DNA from: Promethearchaeia archaeon
GTDB taxonomy: Archaea > Asgardarchaeota > Lokiarchaeia > Sigyniarchaeales > SOKP01
Assembly (NCBI GenBank): GCA_029856445.1
Contig: JAHQWY010000086.1
Coordinates: 1-11,827, forward strand
Direction of reading: 5' to 3'
Length of the DNA: 11,827 nucleotides
A program made the translations under genes and the position numbers. This document shows, in pieces, positions 1-7,378 of the stretch; within the stretch, counting starts at the first letter, position 1; the number at the start of each line of letters is the position of its first letter. Below the pieces are notes generated by a model. It was given only the letters and a program-made list of their open reading frames with translations, did no database searches and was not told where the DNA came from.

Positions 1-1842
1 ATGAGGGCATTGTATCGTACAAAAGAATATAATCACTACTTAAAATTGATTAAGTCTAAAAGCATCCCTCAAATGCCTATAGAAGATGCTCTTAACGATT
101 TGTTTCTAAAAGATAATCTAGTTCCAATTGAAGAAAAGAAAAGTATTCGAAAAATTATCTACTATCATGAAGAGAAGGTAATCGTTATTAAATCTCTTAT
201 AGGTGACGAGATGTATGAAAATTTGGATAATCTCGTGCAAAAGTATGGGTGGTATTTTTACATTACAGGAGTTCCGGTTGGGAAAAGCGAATTATGCTTA
301 ACAATAGATAAGATTGAAAAGAGATTTGATGTCGAATATTTCTCTAATCTTTCTCTAGTTGAAGAATCAAGTAATTCTAAAGATGTTAGAGTAACCATTT
401 ATCCCATAGTGTTAAAACCCAACCATAATTGTCATATTTTAGGTTTAGGAAAGCTAAATATTTTATTAGATTGTGGACTTTCAGAGAGAGATGAAGAAAA
501 GGAGATTGAAGGAGATTTCAGACATATTGAAGATTATATCCAAAATTTACCTGATTTAATTTTAGAACAAGAAAAATTGAGACAAAACACCTCAACTGAA
601 GAATTGGATGAATATAATATAGAAAAGATTCCAGTTGAGCCCAAAATTGATGCAATCTTCATATCTCATAGTCATTATGATCATGTCTCTGGTCTTAAAG
701 AATTAATCAAAAATTATCCTGATGTCCCAATTTTAAGTTCAAGAATAACTTTGGACCTGTTTCTCCTAAGAGATTCCAATTTCTTAAAACAAGAAAATCA
801 CGAGGAAATCGAGCAAGAGGAATATAAGGATATTGTTAAAAATATTATCTATGTTGAAAACGGTGATAAGCTCGAGTTTAAGGAAAAGAATTGTTATCTT
901 TCATTTTTCCATGCCGGTCATATGCCTGGGGCTTTGATGATGCTAGCAAAAGTGAATGATTTCAGAATACTTTATACAGGAGATTACACATATCATGACA
1001 TTACACCATTTGCAGGAACAAGACGGTTCTTAGAACAAATTTCTCGTCCTATTGACTACTTGTTAATAGATGGTACAAGTGCTCAAGAAGATTTTGGTAA
1101 TATATCTGATCAATTCCACAGCTTAATTTTATTCCTAGAACAAAAAGCTGAATATGGAGATAACTCATTAATAGGAGCAGATCCTTCAAGTCTAGCGATT
1201 TCATTCATGTTAACATTCTGGAGATATTTCAGAAAACTCCAAATAAGACGAGATTACAAAAAACGACCAAATATTTATGTGGATATGATGGTAAGGAAGA
1301 ATATTCAGGTTATAAATCATCGATATGAATATATTTATGGTCCTATTTCCCGTTTGATTAGAGATAAAGCAAATCCATTCAATAGTATTAAGTTTAGATG
1401 GTTTGATCAAAATAATTTAGACTTTTTACAGAAGAAAAATAATATTATTATTTCTCATCCACCCGATCTATCGTATGGATTAATCAGAAATATTATAAAT
1501 CGTATAGGACGCAATCCTCATAACTTTGTTTTTCTTGCAGGTTCTATTCATGAAGAACCAGGAGTAAGTTTAATAGAAGGTGCTGAAGAGATTGAATTTT
1601 CAGAGACATGGAAAATGCCATTTCGTGCTTTCTTACTAAATACATTTGCCCCTCATATTAAAATTAAACTCCATGCAGACAAGAATCAGCTGAGGGAGAT
1701 GATTAAAGCTCTTGAACCGAAAGAAGTATGCTTTTTCCATCAGTCTGCTAAGAAACTAACAGAAGTTGTCGAATATGTAAAAGAATTAGGGGTGGAAAAA
1801 GTCTCATTACCTATAAAAAGACAGCTATTGATTTTGAATTAA
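1..1842 (+). CDS. beta-CASP metallo-beta-lactamase fold hydrolase, probable ribonuclease
   Basis: A 613-residue metal-dependent hydrolase of the beta-CASP branch of the metallo-beta-lactamase superfamily, whose members (RNase J, CPSF73-like factors) cut RNA or DNA with two zinc ions. Visible motifs: Asp157 ending a beta strand (ILLDCGL), HSHYDH at 223-228, AGHMPGA with His307, and TGD with Asp328. The beta-CASP insertion begins near IDGTS (Asp357) and includes YVDMMVRK near 426-433 and FLAGSIHEEPG near 511-521. LHAD (His558) and FFHQS (His580) supply the C-terminal histidines. Residues 1-130 form an extra N-terminal region I cannot assign; there is no KH domain of the archaeal CPSF type. The window opens exactly on the ATG, so the true start may lie upstream, especially given the unusual starts of other genes here. 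Family assignment is firm; substrate is inferred. Confidence 0.85.
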   Translation: MRALYRTKEYNHYLKLIKSKSIPQMPIEDALNDLFLKDNLVPIEEKKSIRKIIYYHEEKVIVIKSLIGDEMYENLDNLVQKYGWYFYITGVPVGKSELCLTIDKIEKRFDVEYFSNLSLVEESSNSKDVRVTIYPIVLKPNHNCHILGLGKLNILLDCGLSERDEEKEIEGDFRHIEDYIQNLPDLILEQEKLRQNTSTEELDEYNIEKIPVEPKIDAIFISHSHYDHVSGLKELIKNYPDVPILSSRITLDLFLLRDSNFLKQENHEEIEQEEYKDIVKNIIYVENGDKLEFKEKNCYLSFFHAGHMPGALMMLAKVNDFRILYTGDYTYHDITPFAGTRRFLEQISRPIDYLLIDGTSAQEDFGNISDQFHSLILFLEQKAEYGDNSLIGADPSSLAISFMLTFWRYFRKLQIRRDYKKRPNIYVDMMVRKNIQVINHRYEYIYGPISRLIRDKANPFNSIKFRWFDQNNLDFLQKKNNIIISHPPDLSYGLIRNIINRIGRNPHNFVFLAGSIHEEPGVSLIEGAEEIEFSETWKMPFRAFLLNTFAPHIKIKLHADKNQLREMIKALEPKEVCFFHQSAKKLTEVVEYVKELGVEKVSLPIKRQLLILN

Positions 1843-1906
1843 AATAATTTTTATACAATATTCTAACTAAAAATCGATAGAATTTATTTGAATTAAAGGA
1901 AAAATC

Positions 1907-1914
1907 TTTAAATA
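1907..1914 (+). promoter_or_regulatory. Putative archaeal TATA box of the first iscU gene
   Basis: TTTAAATA follows a purine-rich GGAAAAATC stretch resembling a TFB recognition element. A start site about 25 bases downstream would give a short leader carrying the Shine-Dalgarno at 1949-1955. The whole spacer is AT-rich, so chance matches are likely. Confidence 0.35.
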
Positions 1915-1948
1915 AATATTTTATATTAATTATAGATGAGTTTCTAAG

Positions 1949-1955
1949 AAGGTGA
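1949..1955 (+). promoter_or_regulatory. Ribosome binding site deciding an ATT start
   Basis: AAGGTGA matches the anti-Shine-Dalgarno of archaeal 16S rRNA. Its GGTG core (1951-1954) is followed by 7 nt and then ATT at 1962. The only downstream ATG (1980) is 25 nt from the core, too far for this site to serve it. Confidence 0.65.
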
Positions 1956-1961
1956 ATTAAA

Positions 1962-2354
1962 ATTTATTCAGAAAAGGTCATGGAACACTTTAAAAATCCC
2001 CGAAACATGGGAGAAATGAAAGATGCGGATTCTGTAGGTGAAGTAGGGAATCCTACCTGCGGGGACTTAATGACTATTTATATCAAAGTTAAAGAAGAGA
2101 ACGGAAAAGAGATAATTGATAATATATCTTTTCAAACTTTTGGTTGTGCTGCAGCTATAGCTACTTCTTCAATGGTTACAGAAATGGCAAAAGGAAAGAC
2201 GTTAGATGAAGCTATGAAAATCACCAGAAGTGATGTAGCTGAGAATTTAGATGGTTTACCTCCTATAAAAATGCATTGTAGTAATTTAGCTGCTGATGGA
2301 TTACATGAGGCTATTGAAAAATATCGTAAAGAGAAAAAATCTAGTAGTACATAA
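1962..2354 (+). CDS. iscU: IscU/NifU-N family iron-sulfur cluster scaffold, copy 1
   Basis: Cytosolic scaffold on which Fe-S clusters are assembled before transfer to apo-proteins. The 130-residue product has the three cluster-ligand cysteines in family context: PTCGD (with the conserved Asp), FGCAAAIA, and LPPIKMHCS with His before the third Cys. The N-terminus YSEKVMEHFKNPRN is the family's conserved opening. The first canonical codon, ATG at 1980, starts inside it at MEHF and drops YSEKV. An in-frame TGA at 1953 limits extension, and no ATG, GTG or TTG lies between. The ATT at 1962, 7 nt after GGTG, is the best start. It sits 119 bases after the metallo-hydrolase stop and is followed by a paralogue. 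No cysteine desulfurase or IscA-type carrier is visible nearby. Product assignment is confident; start is inferred. Confidence 0.9.
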   Translation: MYSEKVMEHFKNPRNMGEMKDADSVGEVGNPTCGDLMTIYIKVKEENGKEIIDNISFQTFGCAAAIATSSMVTEMAKGKTLDEAMKITRSDVAENLDGLPPIKMHCSNLAADGLHEAIEKYRKEKKSSST

Positions 2355-2424
2355 AATCTTACATTTATCCAACTAATAAAACGTCTCTTGTATCATACAA
2401 TAAGTATAAATTCTTTGAACTAAT

Positions 2425-2432
2425 TTTTAAAA
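2425..2432 (+). promoter_or_regulatory. Putative TATA box of the second iscU gene
   Basis: TTTTAAAA lies about 23-30 bases upstream of the Shine-Dalgarno at 2455, suggesting the second copy has its own promoter and a very short leader. The 113-base gap after the first copy also fits separate transcription. Low specificity in such AT-rich sequence. Confidence 0.25.
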
Positions 2433-2454
2433 TTGTAATTTTAATCTTTAATAT

Positions 2455-2460
2455 AAGGTG
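2455..2460 (+). promoter_or_regulatory. Ribosome binding site deciding an ATT start (second copy)
   Basis: AAGGTG, then 7 nt, then ATT at 2468. The layout (AAGGTG, an ATTA tetramer, then AATTTATTCAG) is nearly identical to that of the first iscU copy, so translation-start context was duplicated and conserved with the gene. Confidence 0.6.
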
Positions 2461-2467
2461 TATTACA

Positions 2468-2851
2468 ATTTATTCAGATATTGTAATTGATCATTTCAAG
2501 AATCCTAGAAATCAAGGAGAAATGAAGGATGCTGACGCTGTTGGAAAAGCAGGTTCTATAGAATGTGGTGATTATATACATGTTTTTATTAAAGTAAAGG
2601 AAGAAAGTGGTCAAGAAATTTTAAATGATATTTCATATGAAACTTTCGGGTGTGCTGCAGCTATCGCTTCTTCTAGCATGCTTACTGAAATGGCTAAGGG
2701 TAAAACTTTAGATGAAGCAGAAAAAATTACTAAAATGGATATTGTTGATGCTTTAGGTGGTTTACCTGAACCCAAAATTCATTGCAGCTTAATGGTGGCT
2801 GATGGATTAAAAGAAGCAATCAAAGTGTACCGTGAGAAAGAAAATAAGTAA
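2468..2851 (+). CDS. iscU: IscU/NifU-N family iron-sulfur cluster scaffold, copy 2
   Basis: Tandem paralogue of the preceding gene, about 63% identical by hand count over roughly 126 ungapped positions; 127 residues. The three ligand cysteines are kept (IECGD, FGCAAAIA, KIHCS), as is the Asp after the first Cys, so cluster binding is plausible. The usual NPxCGD is changed to SIECGD and LPPIK to LPEPK around the first and third cysteines, hinting at altered cluster type or partner. The N-terminus YSDIVIDHFKNPRN is encoded upstream of the first ATG (2522), which would begin at MKDAD and lose 18 conserved residues. The frame is open back into the first copy's stop region without any ATG, GTG or TTG, so ATT at 2468 is preferred. 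It ends 19 bases from the converging DUF4956 gene. Confidence 0.88.
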   Translation: MYSDIVIDHFKNPRNQGEMKDADAVGKAGSIECGDYIHVFIKVKEESGQEILNDISYETFGCAAAIASSSMLTEMAKGKTLDEAEKITKMDIVDALGGLPEPKIHCSLMVADGLKEAIKVYREKENK

Positions 2852-2870
2852 AACACATAATCATGGTTCT

Positions 2871-3632
2871 TTAAATCTCAACTGAACTACTACCTTCAAT
2901 AACTTTAACATTGGAAATATAAGGGATCTTTTGAACTTCTGATAATAGGTTAACTTTAGATCCTGATTCTCTTATAAATCCTCCCCCTTTTTTGATGGAT
3001 AATAATTTTGTTTTCTGTTTAAAAGTAACTATAAAGCTAATTCGATTGGTATTCTCATCTATCGAATCGATTCCTAACATCGTATAGTACTTTAAATGAC
3101 GGACAAATATAGGACTTAAAATTTGGGCATAATCTTTACTGACAGGAAAATCGAGTTCTAAAATATCTTGTGCTAAACCTTTCTGTCCGAATTTAGTATA
3201 AGTCATGAAATACATTAATGAGCAGCCAACGCCAGTAAGCATTATTCCTACAATATAAAAACGAATCCCACATGCCATTCCTACAGCCATTACAAAAAAT
3301 ATAAAGCCTATATCTCTAGTTTCTTTTAGAGCATTTCTGAATCGAACAACGGAAAGTGCACCTACTAATGTGAAAGCTCGTGCGATATCTGTTCCGATAA
3401 TTACCATAATAGTACCAATAATTATTCCTAATAATACTAGGGTTTGAGTAAAATTTTGTGAGTATGAGATGCTTCGATGAGTGCCTCTATAGGTGATTCC
3501 AATAAGGACAGACAATACGATGCTCCAAAAAAAAACAATTATAACATCAGTGACTTCTATGGTATTAACATTTGATCCTAGTGTAAAAAAAGAATCCTCA
3601 ATAAATTTCTTGATAAAGTCAACAAACCACAT
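2871..3632 (-). CDS. DUF4956 family integral membrane protein
   Basis: 253-residue membrane protein with the DUF4956 signature GALSVVRFRNALKETRDIGF at residues 91-110. Hydrophobic segments near 27-46, 62-80, 109-124 and 126-146 give about four membrane spans. The remaining C-terminal ~100 residues are soluble and mixed alpha/beta in character. In many bacteria DUF4956 genes sit beside VTC-domain and CotH genes, exactly as here, so a role in the same membrane-linked process is likely, but its biochemical activity is unknown. It starts at ATG with no Shine-Dalgarno site upstream; the T-rich CTTATTTT 24-31 bases upstream could be a weak TATA element for a leaderless message. A 110-base gap follows the VTC gene, so it may be co-transcribed or have its own promoter. 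Confidence 0.85.
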   Translation of the reverse strand: MWFVDFIKKFIEDSFFTLGSNVNTIEVTDVIIVFFWSIVLSVLIGITYRGTHRSISYSQNFTQTLVLLGIIIGTIMVIIGTDIARAFTLVGALSVVRFRNALKETRDIGFIFFVMAVGMACGIRFYIVGIMLTGVGCSLMYFMTYTKFGQKGLAQDILELDFPVSKDYAQILSPIFVRHLKYYTMLGIDSIDENTNRISFIVTFKQKTKLLSIKKGGGFIRESGSKVNLLSEVQKIPYISNVKVIEGSSSVEI

Positions 3633-3742
3633 ATTTATTAAAAAATTTTTGATGTAAAATAAGTTTATTATCTAAAATAATATTTGAATTTACTCAGTGA
3701 ATTGAGATTGAAATTTGCACAGACCTAAAGGAAAAATTATTA

Positions 3743-4489
3743 TCAAACTAGAGCATAAGTTCTTGTTTTTTCTAAACCATTAGCGAACTTTGAAATTTTA
3801 TATTGTAGACAATTGTTTTTTTGAAGAATCTTTATAGCCCAATTTGGTATATAATTGTTAAATTTTATTTCCATGATGCATATTCCTGCGGGAACAATAA
3901 ATTTTGAGCCGCCACCAAAATTAAGATCTAAATTATAATTTCGCACCATTACATTCGTATCGAAGGTTATTCGACAAGTTTTTTCAAATTTTGAAAGAAA
4001 GGGTTGCCTTTTATAAGTTACTATACAAGCAGGTTTCAGATTGTATCTTTTGTAAAGAAACCAGATTTCTTTCAATGTATTCTTATCTTGAGCAGAAGCT
4101 TCATCATAGAAGGCTTTAGCCTTATTATTGTTACCCTTTAATATTTTCAAAGCGTTTTCAAGCGGAACATAAACTCTACTCTTTGCCACATTTTCATTAA
4201 TTTTTTTTTTAATCTCAATAAAAGCAAATTTCTCGTCACTTCTAGAGAAATCAGGATAATATCTAATCCTCAATTTTCGTCTAATGGCAATTCCGTCTTT
4301 TTTTTCGAGAAATGAGTGGTGAAAATTAGAATCAAAATATAAACTCCTTACTTCATAATCATAGTTGTTTGTAGCATGAGAGTCTAATCTCATAAAGGGA
4401 CGGATATATTCTATCAATCTATCACGTTCTTTTAAGGAGATTTGATATTTTATTTCAAATCGGTTAAAGTATTTTTGAAATCTCTGAAT
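3743..4489 (-). CDS. VTC-domain polyphosphate polymerase family protein
   Basis: Homologue of the catalytic tunnel domain of yeast Vtc4, which makes polyphosphate from ATP; about 248 residues with the start used here. Basic and acidic motifs typical of the tunnel are present: RFEIKY (10-15), RSLYFD (48-53), RRKLRIR (70-76), EIKKK (92-96), YKRQPF (159-164), MEIKFN (206-211) and KISKFANG (231-238). The first in-frame canonical start, TTG at 4417, lies after RFEIKY and would delete strand one of the tunnel. No ATG, GTG or TTG lies between 4417 and 4531. ATT at 4489, 7 nt after GGTG, restores the family N-terminus. It lacks an SPX domain and membrane spans, so it probably works with the DUF4956 membrane protein. 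It lies 26 bases downstream of the CotH gene in the same direction. Substrate is inferred from the family. Confidence 0.85.
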   Translation of the reverse strand: MQRFQKYFNRFEIKYQISLKERDRLIEYIRPFMRLDSHATNNYDYEVRSLYFDSNFHHSFLEKKDGIAIRRKLRIRYYPDFSRSDEKFAFIEIKKKINENVAKSRVYVPLENALKILKGNNNKAKAFYDEASAQDKNTLKEIWFLYKRYNLKPACIVTYKRQPFLSKFEKTCRITFDTNVMVRNYNLDLNFGGGSKFIVPAGICIMEIKFNNYIPNWAIKILQKNNCLQYKISKFANGLEKTRTYALV

Positions 4490-4496
4490 TATATTA

Positions 4497-4500
4497 CACC
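4497..4500 (-). promoter_or_regulatory. Ribosome binding site deciding an ATT start (VTC gene)
   Basis: On the reverse strand ACGGTG is followed by TAATATA and then ATT at 4489-4487, the same 7-nt spacing seen at three other genes in the window. The site lies in the 26-base gap after the CotH stop. Only the GGTG core matches, so this is the weakest Shine-Dalgarno of the set. Confidence 0.5.
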
Positions 4501-4515
4501 GTCTTTTATTGTGAA

Positions 4516-7161
4516 TTAAGGTAATTGACTTATAACGAATTGTGTACGGTTTTCTAAAAATGTTATGACTCGATCTCTATCATAATTAAAATAGCTTTCA
4601 TAAATTATCTTTGGAAAACCTACAACGGGATATGGATCAGTATACTCATACGGGATAAGTACTGTTGGTTTAATAAAATCAAACCATTGGTCTACTTGTT
4701 CTATAAACGTGACGGAATTGTTCACAATTCTTTCATGTGAATTAAAATAGGCATCGATGAAATCTAAATTAATTATTAAATTGTCCCAAAGCGGTCGAGG
4801 ATCTGGAGAAATTCCCGCCCAATAACAAATAGCGTCATACCAACCTTTATATCCTACGAGTAAGGGAGCATTACGAAAATCAGAGGCTCCAAACGAAATA
4901 AAAGATGTACATCCCATATTAAGATTCTGTTCAATATCCCAAGGTAAGAGTATAAAACCATGATTAGGATCTGAATAAAGGAAATAATTATGAGGAAGAA
5001 AAACATAATCGTCCCAATTGCCTTCAAAATTACTGACTGCAAAATATATTGCTAATAAATCAATACGAGCAACTTCTTGAATATTGCTCCAGTTAAAATT
5101 AATATATTGGATAAATTTCTTTAAATCGGAATAATCATCTAGTTCTTCATTTGTCCTCAATTCATATATCCGACGCCCATCCCATGAATGATAGTCCTTT
5201 ATATTAGGTCTATACTCAAGATTAGCAGGGATATCGGTAGTTTTATATAAATTCCCTTCCGGGTTTTTAAAGTTATAGTTTAGAAATGTTTTGTCAATAT
5301 CTTCTGTAAGTAGAAACAGTCCCTTATATTCTTTAGGTTTAACAATATTACCATTCTCGTCTGTTTCGGTAATATAAAGCTTTGCCCAACTAATCCTTGG
5401 ACAGGGATACCCAAGAATTCTATATATTTCATAACCTGCAACCTCATTCATAAAAGAATAATCTGTTGGAGCTGCCCGTATATTCAACCTTCTCAGGCCA
5501 AGAAATCGTCGATTTTCATTTTCAGGTAAGTAGGTATATTTTCCATCTCCAAGATACAATTCAGTTTCACTAAATTTTAATTTAAAAGAATCTTTGGGAT
5601 AACGTACATTATAATTAGCACGTATACGAAATCCTACAGTATCCATTGAATAATCATCAATTGAAACATCAGCAGGCATGTATAAATGTTCTGTTGAACG
5701 AATACCGTCATGTTTCCGAAGCATCATATCATGTAAATAGTTTTCCTGAATTACAACATTAATCTCATGAATTTCTTGAGTTGAGAATAATAATTCTGAT
5801 TTGAAATAATGCCGTCTTGCAGCAGATGTTGAAAAACCAAATATCTGCTCATCTGCTCGATAAGGCGATAGAAAATTGTCAGAGAAAATTGTAATTGGGT
5901 TGATTAGGATATTATCTAGAAAATTACATCGAAGTGCGATCCAATTTTCTATAGTATTGACAAAATTAGCGACAATGATACTATCAGAGGTCGCTCGAAT
6001 AAGGGTGTTTAGTATTGGTAGGTAAAGTTCATAGAAATACGATAGAAGAACATTAGAATCCCAAAAATGAGTGCGAAGATAACTCCAACGGTTCACGATT
6101 TCTGTCAACAACTCGCTGTTAATTGAGGAATTTTGAGGAAAGAGTAAACGATAATATAGTTTATTCCATACAACTGATTTGATTTCATTTATATCTGTAT
6201 TTAACCAAAGTTCAATAGGAACAGTACCATGCTCGTGAAAGCCCCAACTCTGAGCAAAATTCCAAGGGAGAAAAAAGAATCCTTGTTCAGATTCTTGATT
6301 TAATGCTAAATAGTATGATGATCCCTCTATAATTTCATGTCCTACAAGTAGACCAAATAGCAGACAATCAATAATTGATTCTTTATCAAAAAGTGTAAAA
6401 ACACCATTTTCATCAAAAAAGTCATTATCCGTTGCATTTTGAATGAAATTCGTCAGATTTTTGGGGACATGAGAGAAATCTATGATATTTGGATACATTT
6501 GCTCCCATAATTTATTAGTGCTCGTAGGAATTGTATAAAAATCACCATCCCAATTAGTTGCTTTAAAAATCAAATCATTTTGTTCAGGATAATTAAGGTT
6601 TTCTTCCTCTAAATTCAAAAATTTTCGATCTATCCTTTCACAGAGTAAATAGAGACCGTTATAATTCCCATTAACATAAACTTCTACAAGTTTTGAATGC
6701 GGAAGTCTATAATTTGGATTGTTATCTTCTATCATATTGAAGATATCAAAAGCCATCTTGGTTCTAAGAGAATCTAAATAATTCCCCTGAGGTAAGAGAA
6801 GCCAATCATCATCATCACGAATTTGAAAGAGATTTTCATTTTGATATAACTCAAAGGAAAATCCTCCATCAGAATCTCTTTTTCTAATATCTGCGGCTAA
6901 ATAGCGATTTGCCCAAGGGGATTTTGCGTATTCATTTGAGATAGGAAAAATTTTTAAGAAACATTGTTGTGAATAATTCGTTATCTCACTTGAAACTTCA
7001 ATATTTATATAGGGTACTTCACGAGTATATGTGATTGAACCAGTACTATCTTGATATGAAAAATAGATAAACGATGAGACAGTAATTATGGCTATAATAA
7101 TAAACGGGATTAATTCTCTTTTTAACCTCGAAGGTTTTACTTTTTCGAGTATATCTGACAT
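4516..7161 (-). CDS. Membrane-anchored protein with tandem CotH kinase-like domains
   Basis: 881 residues. A basic N-terminus followed by a hydrophobic helix (about 19-36) looks like a signal anchor, putting the rest outside the membrane. Two CotH-type kinase folds follow. Domain 1 (about 65-420) has VYVNGNYNGLYLLCERID (161-178) and FLPWNFAQSWG (297-307). Domain 2 (about 465-880) has YKGLFLLTEDID (612-623), NWDDYVFLPHNYFLY (715-729) and LLPWDIEQNLN (738-748). CotH proteins phosphorylate proteins (spore coat proteins in Bacillus). Domain 2 keeps the PWD metal-binding Asp742 and the upstream NWD; domain 1 has PWN (Asn301) and lacks an NWD equivalent, so it may be a pseudokinase. The usual bacterial CotH has one domain. 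It is the first gene of a cluster with VTC and DUF4956, and starts at ATG with no Shine-Dalgarno. Fold is confident; kinase activity is inferred. Confidence 0.8.
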   Translation of the reverse strand: MSDILEKVKPSRLKRELIPFIIIAIITVSSFIYFSYQDSTGSITYTREVPYINIEVSSEITNYSQQCFLKIFPISNEYAKSPWANRYLAADIRKRDSDGGFSFELYQNENLFQIRDDDDWLLLPQGNYLDSLRTKMAFDIFNMIEDNNPNYRLPHSKLVEVYVNGNYNGLYLLCERIDRKFLNLEEENLNYPEQNDLIFKATNWDGDFYTIPTSTNKLWEQMYPNIIDFSHVPKNLTNFIQNATDNDFFDENGVFTLFDKESIIDCLLFGLLVGHEIIEGSSYYLALNQESEQGFFFLPWNFAQSWGFHEHGTVPIELWLNTDINEIKSVVWNKLYYRLLFPQNSSINSELLTEIVNRWSYLRTHFWDSNVLLSYFYELYLPILNTLIRATSDSIIVANFVNTIENWIALRCNFLDNILINPITIFSDNFLSPYRADEQIFGFSTSAARRHYFKSELLFSTQEIHEINVVIQENYLHDMMLRKHDGIRSTEHLYMPADVSIDDYSMDTVGFRIRANYNVRYPKDSFKLKFSETELYLGDGKYTYLPENENRRFLGLRRLNIRAAPTDYSFMNEVAGYEIYRILGYPCPRISWAKLYITETDENGNIVKPKEYKGLFLLTEDIDKTFLNYNFKNPEGNLYKTTDIPANLEYRPNIKDYHSWDGRRIYELRTNEELDDYSDLKKFIQYINFNWSNIQEVARIDLLAIYFAVSNFEGNWDDYVFLPHNYFLYSDPNHGFILLPWDIEQNLNMGCTSFISFGASDFRNAPLLVGYKGWYDAICYWAGISPDPRPLWDNLIINLDFIDAYFNSHERIVNNSVTFIEQVDQWFDFIKPTVLIPYEYTDPYPVVGFPKIIYESYFNYDRDRVITFLENRTQFVISQLP

Positions 7162-7186
7162 TTAAGTTCCTATATAATTTTTAAGT

Positions 7187-7194
7187 CTTATAAT
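7187..7194 (-). promoter_or_regulatory. Putative TATA box for a leaderless CotH-gene mRNA
   Basis: On the reverse strand ATTATAAG lies 26-33 bases upstream of the ATG at 7161. This is where a TATA box should be if transcription starts at or beside the start codon. Absence of a GGTG site supports leaderless translation. Confidence 0.35.
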
Positions 7195-7314
7195 AGATCA
7201 AGAATAAATAAGATTATCCTTAACATTGGTTTATTTATGAGATATCTATATAATTAAACAAATTCATAAAAAAGATTTACATCTACAAACAAAATTTAAT
7301 AAAAGATTTTCAAA

Positions 7315-7322
7315 CTATAAAC
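7315..7322 (+). promoter_or_regulatory. Possible TATA box of the copper ATPase operon
   Basis: CTATAAAC in the 217-base divergent spacer. Transcription from about 25 bases downstream would begin inside the inverted repeat at 7332-7367. Other AT-rich stretches in the spacer could serve equally well. Apart from this, the CotH TATA element and the inverted repeat, I see nothing in the spacer. Confidence 0.25.
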
Positions 7323-7331
7323 CAAATGTAT

Positions 7332-7367
7332 AATTACTCAAGAAAGTATTTTATCTTGAAAGTAATT
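7332..7367 (+). promoter_or_regulatory. Imperfect inverted repeat at the copper ATPase promoter: operator or leader hairpin
   Basis: Left arm AATTACT-CAAGA (7332-7343) pairs with TCTTG-aa-AGTAATT (7354-7367): 12 pairs, one 2-nt bulge, 10-nt spacer. The right arm ends immediately before the Shine-Dalgarno at 7368. A direct repeat GAAAGTA (7342-7348 and 7358-7364) overlaps it. The position suits a repressor operator covering the transcription start, or an RNA hairpin beside the ribosome site. No regulator gene is in the window. Confidence 0.5.
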
Positions 7368-7373
7368 GGTGAT
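7368..7373 (+). promoter_or_regulatory. Ribosome binding site deciding an ATA start (copper ATPase)
   Basis: GGTGAT is a perfect six-base match to the archaeal Shine-Dalgarno. Seven nt after GGTG lies ATA at 7379 (another ATA is at 7376). An overlapping ATG at 7372 reads only eight codons before TGA and is in the wrong frame. Confidence 0.6.
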
Positions 7374-7378
7374 GAATA

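Noticed and set aside
1210..1410. 66-codon reverse-strand frame inside the metallo-hydrolase gene
   Set aside because: Overlaps conserved beta-CASP coding sequence, with a composition (many Ile, Ser, His) expected from antisense of AT-rich coding DNA.
1962..2521. Both iscU genes as N-terminally truncated pseudogenes
   Set aside because: The full family N-termini are encoded in frame upstream of the first ATG with well-placed ribosome sites, so the genes are intact apart from start codon identity.
3633..3742. RNA gene or riboswitch in the gap between the VTC and DUF4956 genes
   Set aside because: The 110 bases are AT-rich with no convincing stems or conserved motif; only a possible weak promoter.
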